NCBI GenBank assembly: GCA_024225895.1
Contig: JAAEMC010000022.1
Location: 1-5,597 of the forward strand
Origin: Desulfobacteraceae bacterium
Lineage (GTDB): Bacteria > Desulfobacterota > Desulfobacteria > Desulfobacterales > Desulfobacteraceae
DNA: 5,597 nucleotides
Direction: 5' to 3'
The notes beneath the pieces are model-generated. The model did no database searches. It was not told where the DNA came from and was given only the letters and a program-made list of their open reading frames with translations. Both the position numbers and the translations under genes were made by a program. Positions 5,369-5,597 of this stretch are shown piece by piece; position 1 is the stretch's first letter, and every line of letters starts with the position of its first letter.

Positions 5369-5597
5369 ATGGCAGGAAAGACAAACAAGTCTGGAGAGAA
5401 TGTGATTATTAGTGATAAAGAGCTGAAAAAACTCATTAAGCGGGGTGAAAAGAACGGTGTTCTCTCTTTTGCCGAAATCAATGATGCAATTTCCAAAGAT
5501 TTGAAATCTTTGGATCAAATAGAGGATATAGTGGTTCAGTTTAAGGAGCTTGGGATTGTGCTTGTGGATAAGGAAAAAGAAAAACAAAAGAAAAAGA
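5369..5597 (+). CDS. rpoD: Primary sigma factor RpoD, N-terminal fragment (runs off window)
   Basis: Only the first 76 codons are present. Residues about 13-68 match sigma-70 region 1.1: the ISDKELKKLIKRGEKNGVLS helix-turn, FAEINDAI, then DQIEDIVVQFKELGIVLVDK. Region 1.1 keeps free sigma from binding DNA and occupies the RNA polymerase channel before promoter opening. It is found in primary sigma factors, not in most alternative ones. A lysine/glutamate-rich stretch follows at the edge, as is common after region 1.1. GGGAGG (5357-5362) sits six bases before the ATG, a strong ribosome site compared with the weak one of dnaG. The position directly after dnaG supports the call, the same pairing as in the macromolecular-synthesis operon. 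DNA-binding regions 2-4 are outside the window. Confidence 0.93.
   Translation, partial: MAGKTNKSGENVIISDKELKKLIKRGEKNGVLSFAEINDAISKDLKSLDQIEDIVVQFKELGIVLVDKEKEKQKKK

Overview
This window looks like ordinary chromosome from an anaerobic deltaproteobacterium, most likely in or near the Desulfobacteraceae. The basis is the style of the DnaG, RpoD, HisA and HisB proteins, a SprA-related HEMAH protein, and the AT-leaning base composition. That assignment is an inference from gene content, not from a marker search.

Left part (1-1130). A short non-coding stretch carries two 11-bp palindromes that together form a perfect 14-bp inverted repeat. The right-hand palindrome overlaps the -35 of a good sigma-70-like promoter. 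Downstream lies the first ~94 residues of an AzlC-type branched-chain amino acid exporter. It stops abruptly after the NLRHLLYS motif and has no AzlD partner, so it is a 3'-truncated remnant. Only 29 bases separate it from a complete isochorismatase-fold cysteine hydrolase, with no terminator visible between them, so the hydrolase may now be read from the azlC promoter. The hydrolase converges on a minus-strand gene across 42 bases, where an inverted repeat contains both stop codons.

Middle (1128-2108). A minus-strand gene encodes a SprA-related putative zinc metalloprotease with an HEMAH site. A 243-base divergent region separates it from hisB. This region carries a candidate promoter for each direction, three TTGACA boxes, a 20-bp AT-only palindrome and a hairpin at the predicted start of the hisB mRNA.

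Right part (2109-5597). Four genes run in one direction: hisB and hisA (histidine biosynthesis steps 6 and 4), then dnaG (primase) and the beginning of rpoD (primary sigma factor, cut by the window edge). dnaG-rpoD is the core of the classic macromolecular-synthesis operon, here without rpsU directly upstream. No hisH or hisF lies beside hisA. A candidate promoter between hisA and dnaG could let replication and transcription genes be expressed separately from the his genes, although no terminator isolates the two pairs.

I do not see a convincing undescribed system. The most interesting signals are the paired operator-like palindromes, the azlC truncation with possible promoter capture, and the structured divergent control region upstream of hisB.
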